64,000 bases of DNA from Trichomonas tenax. Its lineage: Eukaryota > Parabasalia > Trichomonadida > Trichomonadidae. Below, piece by piece: positions 20,548-29,909 of the stretch. The stretch's first letter is position 1, and each line of letters begins with the position of its first letter. A program made the translations under genes and the position numbers. The stretch is taken from contig JALKBU010000098.1 in NCBI GenBank assembly GCA_023091735.1, positions 22,160 to 86,159 of the forward strand, given 5' to 3'. Below the pieces are notes generated by a model. The model was given only the letters and a program-made list of their open reading frames with translations. It had not been told where the DNA came from and did no database searches.

Positions 20548-20670
20548 ATGTCATGTAAAATTCAACGATAGAAATGTAATATCAAATTTTGTGTTAAAAT
20601 TGTTATGTAAAAGAATTTTGACATGTAAAATTTACGTGTCATAATTTTGTTGGAATTTTGACTTGTAATT
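20548..20670 (+). promoter_or_regulatory. TTGACATGTAAA-type array, about 18-20 bp period
   Basis: Related words start near 20600 (TTGTTATGTAAAA), 20618 (TTGACATGTAAAA), 20638 (TGTCATAATTTT) and 20658 (TTGACTTGTAATT), with an extra ATGTCATGTAAAA at 20548. The spacing is 18-20 bp. The array ends about 35 bp before the ATG at 20705, the position expected of a promoter element. Function is inference. Confidence 0.5.
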
Positions 20671-20704
20671 ATCTCAATATAAATTTTAGCCAGAAAATTT
20701 TATC

Positions 20705-22618
20705 ATGAGTGGAGAAGTTGAGATTACATCGCCTGAATATTTAATTCCAAAGCTTCAGAAAATAGCAACATCTTCTTCAGTTGTTGCTTCACACATTGGA
20801 TTGAACAATATACCCAATTTACTAATGATTTTCCAAAATATAACAAGTCTTGATTTATCATCAAACCCGATCAACTCGATTGACGTACTTTGGGGCAGTG
20901 CATTACTCAATCTTCACAGATTAAACCTGTCTGCGTGCTGGTTAACGCAGTTACCTTACGGACCACCATCATTCTTCAATACTCTGTTAGAATTTTACCT
21001 GGATGGTAATTTCCTGTCAAGGAATCCGCCAAATTTCTCCGTTTTTCCGCATTTGAAGAAACTTTCAATAATTGGAAACGATTTTACAGAAATTCCTGTC
21101 TTACCACGATCTTTGGAAACATTAATTTACAGAATGAACAGCTTCTCATGCATACCAGACTGCGGAATAACAACATTAGATGCATCATATTGCAACACTC
21201 CAAATAACATTAAAATATTAGCAAGACAACTGGGATACTTAGATATATCACATGGAACGCTAACTGGTGATATAGTTTTGCAGTCTGTTCCACTTCTTTC
21301 ACAAATTAATCTTTCTCATAACTCAATCACTTCAATAAACTTTGAAAGTTCACGTAGATTGACAGAAGTTGATCTTTCCTATAACGGACTCGAATCAATT
21401 CCTTCTGTTCTCTATACACTTCCAATGTTGAGAATTTTGAAGCTTCAACATAACGTTATTTCAGAAATAGATACAAAAATATCATCGCTGAGAAGACTAG
21501 AATATCTTGATATATCTCACAATTCAATTTTCACTGGAAAAATCCATCTTCCAGATAGATTGAAAGATTTCTTGGGATCGTTCAATATATTCTTAGCTTT
21601 CTCTTCTTTCCCGCTTTCTCTTGAAACATTTGATGCTTCTTTCTGCAAATGTCTTGTTATACCGTCATCAATCCATAAGATGAAATCATTGTCGCTATTC
21701 TTCGTCAACAAAATTTACTTCTCTCAGTCAATGCTTTCCATCAAGTTTACTTCGAATCAAGATGGTACAGATGGTACAGCAAATGAGAGTGAGAGACTCA
21801 TTCCTATCATAAGTCCACCGGTTCCTGAACAGTCACTTATTAATGATAGCCTTGGCAATGGAATTGGATGCAGTGCTACACTTGGACGATCTACAAAATT
21901 CGAGGATAACTTCATGTACTTGAAACATGGAAATGCACTGTTTGTTGGTGTGTTTGATGGGCATGCGGGACATGAAAGTGCTCTCATTTCAGCCGAATGC
22001 TTTACAAGAATATTGCCAAAGTTTGATTTCGAACAATTTGCATCAACTAAATTTAATCCAAAGACAGTCAAAAACTTCCTTAGAAGATCATTTGCTGAAG
22101 TCAATGATGAGCTCAGGAACAGAAAAGTTAAAGATGGTACAACAGCTGTAGTTGTATGCTTATTAGATAGCCATGGTGCTGTTGCTCATGTCGGTGATAG
22201 TTTAGCTCTTTTAGTTGGAGCCAAGAACTCAAAGCTTTTAACGAAAATGCATCGTCCAACAGACAAAGAAGAGTTCTCAAGCTTAAGAAAGAAGAATATG
22301 TTCGTCAGCTCTGACTGGCGTGTTGATGGAAAACTCTCTGTTTCGAGAAGCTTAGGAGATTTCTGGTGTTGTGGAGGAATGTATGATGATGCCGATGTTT
22401 CCTTCTTCGAGTTGGATGATGATTCTCTCTCCATTGTCCTTGGATGCGATGGATTATGGGATTATGTTGATGAAGGAACAGTTTGCAGCGTTGTTAGAGA
22501 AATAAGGGATCCTGTTAAAGCCTCTAAGCTCCTCCAAGATATTGCATTCGCTTCTGGATCTCATGATTCCATTTCAGTAATTGTCGTCAATGTTGACAAA
22601 AAATCTGTTTGTAATTAA
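20705..22618 (+). CDS. leucine-rich-repeat PP2C-type protein phosphatase
   Basis: 637 residues. Residues about 40-345 are leucine-rich repeats (LDLSSNPI, LRILKLQHNVISEI, LEYLDISHNSI). Residues about 385-637 form a PP2C (PPM) domain. Metal-binding positions are mostly kept: FED near 399-401, DGHAG at 418-422, DGTTAVVV, GDS near 497-499, SVSRSLGDFW, and GCDGLWDYV near 582. The last motif reads HDSISVIVV where most PP2Cs have DNITVIVV, so the final Asp is kept and Asn is Ser. It should be a Mg/Mn-dependent Ser/Thr phosphatase. LRR plus PP2C is the arrangement of PHLPP phosphatases and the neighbouring parts of fungal adenylyl cyclase, but there is no PH or cyclase domain here. The LRRs probably choose the substrate. 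Start chosen at the ATG 35 bp after a TTGAC array. Confidence 0.85.
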   Translation: MSGEVEITSPEYLIPKLQKIATSSSVVASHIGLNNIPNLLMIFQNITSLDLSSNPINSIDVLWGSALLNLHRLNLSACWLTQLPYGPPSFFNTLLEFYLDGNFLSRNPPNFSVFPHLKKLSIIGNDFTEIPVLPRSLETLIYRMNSFSCIPDCGITTLDASYCNTPNNIKILARQLGYLDISHGTLTGDIVLQSVPLLSQINLSHNSITSINFESSRRLTEVDLSYNGLESIPSVLYTLPMLRILKLQHNVISEIDTKISSLRRLEYLDISHNSIFTGKIHLPDRLKDFLGSFNIFLAFSSFPLSLETFDASFCKCLVIPSSIHKMKSLSLFFVNKIYFSQSMLSIKFTSNQDGTDGTANESERLIPIISPPVPEQSLINDSLGNGIGCSATLGRSTKFEDNFMYLKHGNALFVGVFDGHAGHESALISAECFTRILPKFDFEQFASTKFNPKTVKNFLRRSFAEVNDELRNRKVKDGTTAVVVCLLDSHGAVAHVGDSLALLVGAKNSKLLTKMHRPTDKEEFSSLRKKNMFVSSDWRVDGKLSVSRSLGDFWCCGGMYDDADVSFFELDDDSLSIVLGCDGLWDYVDEGTVCSVVREIRDPVKASKLLQDIAFASGSHDSISVIVVNVDKKSVCN

Positions 22619-23129
22619 TAAATGCTTATATTCGACTTTCACGAAATACAACCTTTTTTATAAATTCAAAGCAGAAAACAATAATTCCAAAATAATGAAT
22701 TGATATCGAGAATTATAAAAAAGATATATTATAAAAAGTGAAGCTGTACAAATAGGGATATTATTTTCAAGTTATAATTTGATAAAATGATTTTTGCCAT
22801 GTAATTTTTAATTTGGCATAAATATTTTTTATGAAAATAAATATGGATATGGTGTTCACTGACATTGTCTTTGATAAATTTCATAATAATGACAATTTTA
22901 TTCAAAGGAATCAAAGATATTCAATTTTTTTGACTAAGCGAGCGAAACCATGTTGAAATAGTCCACCGTGACATAGTTAAGCTATTACATTAGCCAAAAC
23001 AAGAGAACAATTATCATTTCAGATTGAATTTCTCCAGTCTTATAATTTTCCATTCACACACAATCATAAAATCCAAAATAAATGATATTCCTCGTTCAAT
23101 GTGATGTGAGGAATTTCCCGCCATTCCTG
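22619..23129. other. intergenic, no gene
   Basis: Spacer between two plus-strand genes. It holds one diverged TGCCATGTAATTTTTAATTTGGCAT pair near 22786-22815, spaced about 20 bp and related to the TTGACATGTAAA word. No open frame of note. Confidence 0.5.
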
Positions 23130-23134
23130 TCACT
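23130..23134 (+). promoter_or_regulatory. initiator (Inr, TCACT) of the UAP56-like gene
   Basis: TCACTTTT is a full TCAYW match; its A lies 19 bases before the ATG at 23151. The initiator sits inside the longer open frame, which argues for the internal ATG as the true start. Confidence 0.65.
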
Positions 23135-23150
23135 TTTATATAGTTTATTA

Positions 23151-24419
23151 ATGGCCGATCCACTTGAGGACGAGTTATTGAATTACGACGAAGACGAAGC
23201 AGTCGATGCCGCCCCACAGAAGGAAAAGGAGCAGCGCGGCCACTACGTCGGCGTCCATACAACAGGTTTCCGTGAATTTTTGCTCAAGCCAGAATTGATG
23301 CACGCTATCAGCGACTGTGGCTTCGAGCACCCATCACAGGTCCAGCAAGAGTGCATTCCACACGCTTTACTCGGCACAGATATCATCTGCCAGGGCAAGT
23401 CTGGTATGGGTAAGACCGCTGTTTTCGTTATTTCCGTTCTCCAGCAGCTCGATCCAGTTCCAGGTGAGGTCTCCTGCCTTTGCATTGCACCAACAAGAGA
23501 ATTAGCTTTCCAAATCACACAGGAATTCCAAAGATTTACAAAGTTCATGCCAGACGTCAAGTCTGTCTGCCTCTACGGTGGTATTCCAAAGCAGCAGAAC
23601 ATTGCCACACTTAAGGAAGATAAGCCATCAATTGTCGTCGCTTGCCCAGGTCGTTGCCTCGACTTAATCAAAGACAAGAAAGATAACGCTTTAGATGTTT
23701 CCAAGGTCAAGTTCTTCATCGTCGATGAGGCTGATAAGATCTTTGATCAGCCAGACATGAAGGATACAGTCAACAAGATTTACAAGGCCCTTCCAAAGGA
23801 CAAACAATGCCTTTTATTCTCCGCCACAATGCCAGATGCTATGAAGGACATATGCCGTTCATACACACACAATGCCACAGAAGTTTTCGTTGATGATGAT
23901 AAGAAATTAACACTCCACGGTCTCCAGCAATTCTACGTTAAGCTTGCCGAGAACGAGAAGAACCGCAAGCTTGTTGATATCCTTGAAAACTACAAGTTCA
24001 ACCAAGTTGTTATTTTCCTTGACAAGAAGGAGCGCGCAAGGAATCTTACCACCCTTCTCAACGAGTGCGGCTATCCAACAATCGCCATCTACGGTAACAT
24101 GAAGCAGGAGGACCGCATTCGTGCTTACAAAGAATTCAAGCAGTTCAAGCACCGTATCCTCGTCGCTACCGATCTTATCGCACGTGGTATCGATGTCGAG
24201 CGTGTTAACATCGTTATCAACTACGATATGCCAGATTCAACTGATACATACCTACACCGTGTTGGCCGTGCAGGCAGATTCGGAACAAAGGGCCTCGCTA
24301 TTTCCTTCGTTGTTACAGAAGATGATGTTGCTATGCAAAAGAAGATCCAGGATAGATTTGAACTCAAGATCGACCAGCTCCCAGCATCAATTGCTCCAGA
24401 CACTTACATGAATGCCTAA
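23151..24419 (+). CDS. UAP56/Sub2/DDX39-type ATP-dependent RNA helicase
   Basis: 422 residues, the usual length of UAP56/Sub2 (about 428-446). Motifs in order: Q-motif region with HPSQVQQECIPHALLG, Walker A GKSGMGKT at 82-89 followed by AVFVISVLQQL as in UAP56, PTRELAFQI, DEAD at 192-195, SATM near 224, RILVATDLIARGIDVE, and HRVGRAGRFG near 369. The SGMGKTAVFV signature is diagnostic of the family, which loads export factors (TREX) and acts in spliceosome assembly. Unusually, motif II is DEAD, not the DECD typical of UAP56/Sub2. The longer frame from 23082 was trimmed because 23151 follows an initiator and gives the expected N-terminus. Codon use indicates high expression; the stop reads TAAA. 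Confidence 0.92.
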   Translation: MADPLEDELLNYDEDEAVDAAPQKEKEQRGHYVGVHTTGFREFLLKPELMHAISDCGFEHPSQVQQECIPHALLGTDIICQGKSGMGKTAVFVISVLQQLDPVPGEVSCLCIAPTRELAFQITQEFQRFTKFMPDVKSVCLYGGIPKQQNIATLKEDKPSIVVACPGRCLDLIKDKKDNALDVSKVKFFIVDEADKIFDQPDMKDTVNKIYKALPKDKQCLLFSATMPDAMKDICRSYTHNATEVFVDDDKKLTLHGLQQFYVKLAENEKNRKLVDILENYKFNQVVIFLDKKERARNLTTLLNECGYPTIAIYGNMKQEDRIRAYKEFKQFKHRILVATDLIARGIDVERVNIVINYDMPDSTDTYLHRVGRAGRFGTKGLAISFVVTEDDVAMQKKIQDRFELKIDQLPASIAPDTYMNA

Positions 24420-25547
24420 AAAACAATAATTAATTTATATCCAAAAATTATGTCCAAAAAAAAATGAATTTTTCAGCCAACGAGTTTTAGCCATGATGGA
24501 AATCAAAAGATGATGATGACAACACAGTATCATAATAACTGTTATTGCCAATCTTGGTTTCTAAATAAATTTACGAAATTTACATGGCCAAAGGAATAAA
24601 TCTATATCCCAATCCTCGTAATCAATCCCTGAAAAACTCGGCTCTATAACTCATAACAATCATAATTTTGATATTTGAAATAATATTTGTTTGTTTTCTT
24701 TTAAATAAATTACCATGAATATTGATAATTGCAGATAGAGTGCACCTTTAACTCAGCTTTATACAACCCAAAAAGCATTTTATTTTTGCTTACAAAATCA
24801 TATTTTTAACAATTAAAGCGTATCTTTATGATAATTTGATATTGCTGAGGCAGCTTATTTCAATTCTGAATGTTCCTCTATCATTGTCCCGCTCCGATTT
24901 TATTATGTTTGATAAATCATTATTGAACTAAAAGTGATCATGATTAAGCTTTCATTATTAATTGAGAATAAAAATATCAATATAAAACATCGATAAATCA
25001 CAAATTTTGTAATATTTTAGGTCAAAATTCTTTCAATTCATTAACATTTCTTTGGAGAATCTAATTTCTCCATTTTAATCATGATGCTCATTTCGTTCTT
25101 TTATTAATTCAGGATAAATCAATTTCAATTCACAAATTGATTGAAATCTGCCCACATTTATGCACAAAATGCCACACTTCAAATTGTCATTGCAATTATT
25201 AAGTAAAACCACCTCATTAGCATAAAGAAGCTAATCTCAACGAATCAAATGTGGCATTTAGACCTATGGATGAGTGATTTATATATGAACATCGAAATAA
25301 TGATGTTCCGCTGGCGGGATTTTAATAATTCCTAATACAGGATAATAATTAAAATCTGTACGTTAAAAACTGGACGTTTAGATTGTATCAATTAAACGTC
25401 CAACTTCTCAATTTTTAAATTTAATAATTTATCTAAATAATGACCATCAGTGGCAATGCAGTCCCGTAGTCCACAAACTCTCTGAAGATGTAAAGAAATT
25501 ATTTTTCACAGAAAAGTTGAACGATAGATCCATACGTTTAAAAACAA
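24420..25547. other. intergenic, 1.1 kb, with a perfect palindrome near the Myb gene
   Basis: No credible coding frame. TGGACGTTTA at 25371-25380 and TAAACGTCCA at 25393-25402 form a perfect 10-bp inverted repeat with a 12-base loop, ending 145 bp before the Myb ATG. A smaller hairpin lies at 25287-25308. TCACA at 25506-25510, 38 bases before the ATG, fits the initiator consensus. Confidence 0.55.
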
Positions 25548-26474
25548 ATGAGTTCAGAGAAAGTACCGACAGGGAGCGAGCCCTTGGCACCAACACGTGT
25601 GAGGATGCGGTCTGCACCAACTCGCTTCTCATGGCGTAACAGTGATGGTGGAAAGTATAGAACACGCAGTGAAAAGAAAAATCGAAGAGACAAGAAGAGA
25701 CGCTATGGCTCCGAGAAGTGGGCTGATGCTCCGGTTACTGACTTCATCAACGGTTCCTGGACCAGAGAAGAAGACGAAGCGATCGTAGACTGGGTAAACA
25801 CACATGGACCTACATCATGGACGAAACTGGCTGAATCACTTCCAGGAAGGATAGGAAAGCAGTGCCGTGAGAGATGGCACAACTCCCTGAACCCTACATT
25901 GATCAAGACAGGCTGGACACTCAAAGAAGACCAAATCATATGCAAATTCCAGTTCAAGCTAGGAAATCGTTGGGCGAGAATAGCTGAGATGCTTCCAGGA
26001 CGTACTGATAACGCTGTTAAGAACAGATGGAACTCTACACTCAAGAAGAGAGCCGCACAAATTCTCGCAAACTTGCCACCAAGTCCAAAGAAGCACTCTG
26101 AATCATCAGAGGAGTCTGACCCAACAGATGAATCATTTGACGATGAGACAAAGACAGCATCTTCACCAACACATGCCCCAGAAGATGAAAAGATCATTGA
26201 AGACGAGAAAAAGAACATTGACGTCCCTTTGCTACCAGAAGACTTGCCGACATTGGTGATCCCAACACCAGCATTCGAAAAAAACTCTGTGGTTTTCACA
26301 ATGCTTTCTCCAATCTCTCCTACAATGAGGACATCCCCGTTCTTATCGACAATTGACAAGGATTCGCCAAAGGCTGATTGGATCGAATCGTGGGAGAATC
26401 AGGAACAGGAAATTACGGATAGTATTGGACAATCTAACATTGGGTTGTTCGACATATGCTGCCCAGAGTTGTAA
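25548..26474 (+). CDS. R2R3 Myb DNA-binding protein
   Basis: 308 residues. A basic N-terminus (residues 1-60) precedes two Myb repeats. Repeat 2 has W71, W91 and W110 with [15 protein letters not shown]. Repeat 3 has W123, W142 and W161 with [18 protein letters not shown]. These are the canonical recognition helices of c-Myb-type R2R3 proteins, which bind AAC-containing sites. The C-terminal half is acidic and Ser/Thr/Pro-rich, consistent with a regulatory region. Trichomonads have many Myb factors, some of which control adhesin and iron-responsive genes; the target of this one cannot be read from sequence. It is followed by tRNA-Gln on the same strand. Confidence 0.92.
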   Translation: MSSEKVPTGSEPLAPTRVRMRSAPTRFSWRNSDGGKYRTRSEKKNRRDKKRRYGSEKWADAPVTDFINGSWTREEDEAIVDWVNTHGPTSWTKLAESLPGRIGKQCRERWHNSLNPTLIKTGWTLKEDQIICKFQFKLGNRWARIAEMLPGRTDNAVKNRWNSTLKKRAAQILANLPPSPKKHSESSEESDPTDESFDDETKTASSPTHAPEDEKIIEDEKKNIDVPLLPEDLPTLVIPTPAFEKNSVVFTMLSPISPTMRTSPFLSTIDKDSPKADWIESWENQEQEITDSIGQSNIGLFDICCPEL

Positions 26475-26691
26475 TCATATGTTTGAATGAATTAATATGT
26501 GTGTTGATTTAAAAATCTTTTTATTTTAACTTAATTGGGGACTCAATTTAGTCCAAGCATTTTCTTCCAAAACCAATATAAAACCATCGAATAATACTTC
26601 AACTACTATTTGAAATTAGCACAAAGCCTTAAAATGAAAAATTTGTTTGAAATTTTTATGTTATATTAGTAAAAAGAAAGATTAATGTATT

Positions 26692-26762
26692 GGTTCCATA
26701 GTGTAATGGCTATCACTGGGGACTCTGAATCCCTAAATCCAGATTCGATTCCTGGTGGAACC
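26692..26762 (+). tRNA. tRNA-Gln (anticodon CUG)
   Basis: 71 bases. The acceptor stem GGTTCCA pairs with TGGAACC at the 3' end. The A box TAGTGTAATGG and B box GATTCGATTCC are present. The anticodon loop CTCTGAA sits on a GGGGA/TCCCT stem with one G-U pair and gives anticodon CUG for codon CAG. No intron. CCA is not encoded as a full tail; the next bases are AAAA. Confidence 0.95.
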
Positions 26763-26766
26763 AAAA

Positions 26767-26771
26767 TTTTT
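26767..26771 (+). terminator. RNA polymerase III terminator of tRNA-Gln
   Basis: A run of five T residues starts four bases after the tRNA, with a second T run at about 26776. This is the usual Pol III stop signal. Confidence 0.7.
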
Positions 26772-26905
26772 CTCTTTTTCTTCAAAAAAAATTTTTAACC
26801 TTTTGTTTTAAAATCATTCAAGAAATAGGAAAAAAAACTCAAAATAATACAAATACAACAATATTTACTAACAATAAAGATATTCGATAAATATATTTTT
26901 CAAAA

Positions 26906-27934
26906 TTAAGATGAAAGGTAATTATACATATTTTGTGCTTGCAGCTCTTGTTCTTTCAACCATTGTATTGAGCACAAATCGTTAGCAGACATTCTTTGAT
27001 CTGGATTTTTCTCCAATAAACCAGCAATCACTTGTTTCAACTCATTTGGTATAGATGGTATATCTGGGAACTCTAATTCGCCTAAATCTAAACTCTTCGA
27101 AACGTTCTTCACATAATTTTGTTCAACTTGAACTAGACCACGTTCCAATTTGTATGGATAGCATCCGTACAGAAGGACAAAAACTGTAACGCCAAGACTC
27201 CAAAGATCTGGTGGACAAGGTTTATATAATGTTGGAGAAACTTCTGGCGCCATAAAAATGGGTGATCCTGTATATCCTGTAAGCATTTCATCGTCTGATT
27301 TTAATATTGCTGAAACTGAATAATCGCATAAAACGTAATTACCGTCAATAAGCAAAATATTTTGAGGTTTGATATCTCTATGAACAATCCTATGCGAATG
27401 CATATACTGCAAAGCATTTCCAATCTGGTTTAGTAATTGAATTGCTCCAGAAACAGATATTTCTGGTTTGTTAGATGGTGTGAGTGCTCCATGCTGTGCT
27501 AATGGCATTGTTACAATAAAATCGCCTGTTATCGATTTGAAATGCGAGTAAACTTTCAAACAAAAATTATTATCGAGCATTTTTGCAATTTCTACTTCCA
27601 ATGGAATGCCATCGCGAAGGTTATTGACTTTTTTATATCTTTTGAGTGCTACATGCTCAGCTCTATCGTCCTTAATTGCTTCATAAACAGCTGCTTCTGC
27701 ACCATCACCAATTCTCCGTATTATAGTGTAACCCTCGATTTCATCTTCCGCTGATTGGAAATATGTTTGTGACTGCTTCGTATTTTTGTTGTTTGCATCC
27801 TCGCATAGACTAGAAGCGAATTCATCGCAGAATCTGTTGATAGGATTTGAAATAACGGCCAACAATGGGTGTTCAGCGGTTTCGCCTGCACCGTTAACAC
27901 TCCTGTCGTCAACCTTTGAACCACTAATACCCAA
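26906..27934 (-). CDS. atypical Ser/Thr protein kinase without an ATG start
   Basis: 342 codons from TTG. Kinase motifs: Gly loop IGDGAEAAV (75-83), VALK with K98, HRDIKPQN (185-192), then D204-Y-S where the DFG motif is expected, GSPIFMAPE ending at E231, and DLWSLGV. The catalytic Lys, both Asp residues and APE are present, so activity is possible despite DYS. The general look is of the CAMK/CaMKK-like group, with no extra domain. The frame has no ATG before the Gly loop; the next Met is near residue 119. The first codons read TTG-Gly-Ile-Ser-Gly-Ser-Lys, exactly a myristoylation signal (MGxxxSK) if the first base were A. This could be non-AUG initiation, a start-codon mutation or a sequence error. 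I saw no splice signal upstream. Confidence 0.75.
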   Translation of the reverse strand: MGISGSKVDDRSVNGAGETAEHPLLAVISNPINRFCDEFASSLCEDANNKNTKQSQTYFQSAEDEIEGYTIIRRIGDGAEAAVYEAIKDDRAEHVALKRYKKVNNLRDGIPLEVEIAKMLDNNFCLKVYSHFKSITGDFIVTMPLAQHGALTPSNKPEISVSGAIQLLNQIGNALQYMHSHRIVHRDIKPQNILLIDGNYVLCDYSVSAILKSDDEMLTGYTGSPIFMAPEVSPTLYKPCPPDLWSLGVTVFVLLYGCYPYKLERGLVQVEQNYVKNVSKSLDLGELEFPDIPSIPNELKQVIAGLLEKNPDQRMSANDLCSIQWLKEQELQAQNMYNYLSS

Positions 27935-28456
27935 AACGAAGAAAAGCAGAAAAGTGTCACTAAATTTTCAAAAGAGTTCCGATTTTTTACCAATTACATC
28001 TTACATTGTCAAAAACATTTTTGAAATGTCAAATAACCCTTTTCTCCTCATCCAATGGTTTTTGATGCTCTTTTATTATGTCAATCTGCTAGCCAACATA
28101 ATTATAATCTTCCACATTAATACGAACCATTTCCAATATTATGACAAATTTTACATTACATGGCAATTATGAATTACTCAAAAACGCGTATCTCGAAAAA
28201 TAACAGATAAAATCAAAAGATATTGTAATAATATATTTTACATCTATAGCCTATTAAATTGGTAAAGTTGCAAGCTTGGAAAAGGACTATTCTGTGATTT
28301 TTCACTGGATTAAAATTCTTAATTCTAGTTTACTTGTCAAAAAATGTTATTACATTGCAGATTTTATTGAAGAGGAAAATCGAATGATCTTTAAGGATCT
28401 ATGATAAAGGATATATATTTTAACATAACATTTACTAGAAACAAAAAATATAAAAA
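27935..28456. promoter_or_regulatory. upstream region of the kinase with diverged 20-bp-spaced TTTACATGTCAA words
   Basis: TTACATTGTCAAAAA near 28001 and GAAATGTCAAATAA near 28023 are about 21 bp apart. TTTACTTGTCAAAAA near 28329 and ATTACATTGCAGA near 28349 are 20 bp apart. They match the array word found before other genes in this window. No gene is present; a frame on the plus strand at 27786-28172 mirrors the kinase and is not accepted. Confidence 0.4.
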
Positions 28457-29389
28457 TTATTCATTTGCCTTATTAAGCTCTTCGATCCTATCATATAGAC
28501 TGTTAATTGATTCTTTGAGTGTATTGATATTGTCGCGCAACTCTGCAACCATTTCATCAGAAGCTGGAATTCCTTCTGAATTTGTTGGATTTTCAACAGG
28601 TGTCGGGACATATTTCTTGTATAAGCTATCGATTGAATCCAATGTCATGCCATCCAATTTGTCAGCCAGTTCATTATGTCCATAAAACCTCGCTAATTCT
28701 GATGGAGTTTGTTCTTTGTCATTGAGAGTGTTCTTATCGGGTGTCGCCAACAACAATATCTGGCACATATCCCAATCATTTCTATAAGCAGCAATATGCA
28801 AAGGAGTGTTTCCGCTCATTGTTTTATGCATGCAATCAGCGGGCTGTTGTGGAGATTCATCACTTATCGGTGTATTTTTGAATAATATTCTTTCTATTTC
28901 GATATTAAATTCTGGTTGCATGAAATTTTGCGTTAAAAGAAGTGCCTGGCCGTGACGACAGAATGACACTGCGATGTGTAATGCAGTGAGGTTCATATCT
29001 TTCGATAATAATGATTGTACAGGATAATCAATATTTGCTTGAATATATTCTGTCTTTAGAAGAATTTGCATGCAGGAAGGATTCTCAATAATGGCAGTGT
29101 AGTGTATTGGTGCCCATCCGTTGCAGCAAATGCTTAAATCTGGTTTTAAATTCTCGATAAAATAGTAAAGAACTTCGCTTTTTTCACAAGCAATGGCGAA
29201 AATCACTGGAGTTGGATCTATTAATTCTGGAAATACGCGATTTAGTGCAGGATTCTTCACAGGAATTTTATGATGAATAATTAATTTGCGATTTACATCC
29301 ATATGAGTGAGCTGGAGCTTCTTTATTTCTTCGATTTTTCCTTCTTGAATTGCTTTTATCACTGATTCTTCGAAATCATACAAGCTCAT
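28457..29389 (-). CDS. ankyrin-repeat protein with C-terminal coiled coil
   Basis: 310 residues from the ATG at 29389. Ankyrin-type units include GWAPIHYTAIIENPSCMQILL, LTALHIAVSFCRHGQALLL and GNTPLHIAAYRNDWDMCQILLLAT, followed by TPSELARFYGHNELADKL. The last 35 residues (VAELRDNINTLKESINSLYDRIEEL) should form a coiled coil. No catalytic domain is visible. Ankyrin proteins are very numerous in trichomonads and act as binding modules; no partner can be named. The frame extends ten codons further to a TTG, but TCATT at 29411-29415 lies upstream of the ATG and supports the shorter start. Confidence 0.85.
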   Translation of the reverse strand: MSLYDFEESVIKAIQEGKIEEIKKLQLTHMDVNRKLIIHHKIPVKNPALNRVFPELIDPTPVIFAIACEKSEVLYYFIENLKPDLSICCNGWAPIHYTAIIENPSCMQILLKTEYIQANIDYPVQSLLSKDMNLTALHIAVSFCRHGQALLLTQNFMQPEFNIEIERILFKNTPISDESPQQPADCMHKTMSGNTPLHIAAYRNDWDMCQILLLATPDKNTLNDKEQTPSELARFYGHNELADKLDGMTLDSIDSLYKKYVPTPVENPTNSEGIPASDEMVAELRDNINTLKESINSLYDRIEELNKANE

Positions 29390-29410
29390 TGAAATTAATC
29401 TAATAAAAAA

Positions 29411-29415
29411 AATGA
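29411..29415 (-). promoter_or_regulatory. initiator (Inr, TCATT) of the ankyrin gene
   Basis: Minus-strand TCATT fits TCAYW. Its A lies 24 bases before the ATG at 29389, inside the longer TTG-opened frame. Confidence 0.5.
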
Positions 29416-29440
29416 ACAAAAAAAATGTTTTTTTGATAAG

Positions 29441-29850
29441 TGAATTTTATAGTCGTTTTCGACATTCATAAAAGTCTTTCATTTTTCAATATCTTTCTTT
29501 CTAACTTATAGCAAACATAATGCAGGATCTATAGTACCTATATTATTATTTAGAAGGAAATAATCAAACAAAAACAATCTTGTGTTATCTAACTCATAAA
29601 ATCAATATTCCTTAATTTTCTTTCTAATTTCTGGTGAACATAATAGAAGACATGTAAAATCTATTTTATTAGTTGACAGCAAATCATAAAAACTCATATA
29701 ATAGAATAATAATAGAAAAAAGAACAAACAAAAATTTATTTTTTGAATTTCTTGAATAGGAGTTTTCTATCTTCATGAAAGTCGTTCATTTTACGGTAAC
29801 TTTCTTTCTAAGTTCTATTTAACATAATGCAGGACCAATGTTCCTTATGT
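29441..29850. repeat. diverged direct repeats between the ankyrin and importin genes
   Basis: Three related stretches each contain TTTCTTTCTAA followed by AACATAATRSARGA: near 29495-29525, 29616-29650 and 29801-29835. The first and third are similar over about 100 bp (29441-29545 and 29745-29850), including TCATAAAAGTC/TCATGAAAGTC. No coding frame. Confidence 0.5.
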
Positions 29851-29909
29851 AATGTGTTAAAAGCGAATCTGTTATTTAAAATGAGTGAACAAATTTTAGA
29901 AACAATATA

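Noticed and set aside
27935..28200. A short 5' exon and intron supplying the missing ATG of the kinase
   Set aside because: No trichomonad-type 3' splice consensus (ACTAACACAYAG) or GTAYGT donor was seen on the minus strand upstream of the TTG.
28401..28685. Plus-strand frame antisense to the ankyrin gene
   Set aside because: Ser/Leu-rich composition typical of an antisense shadow of a well-supported gene.
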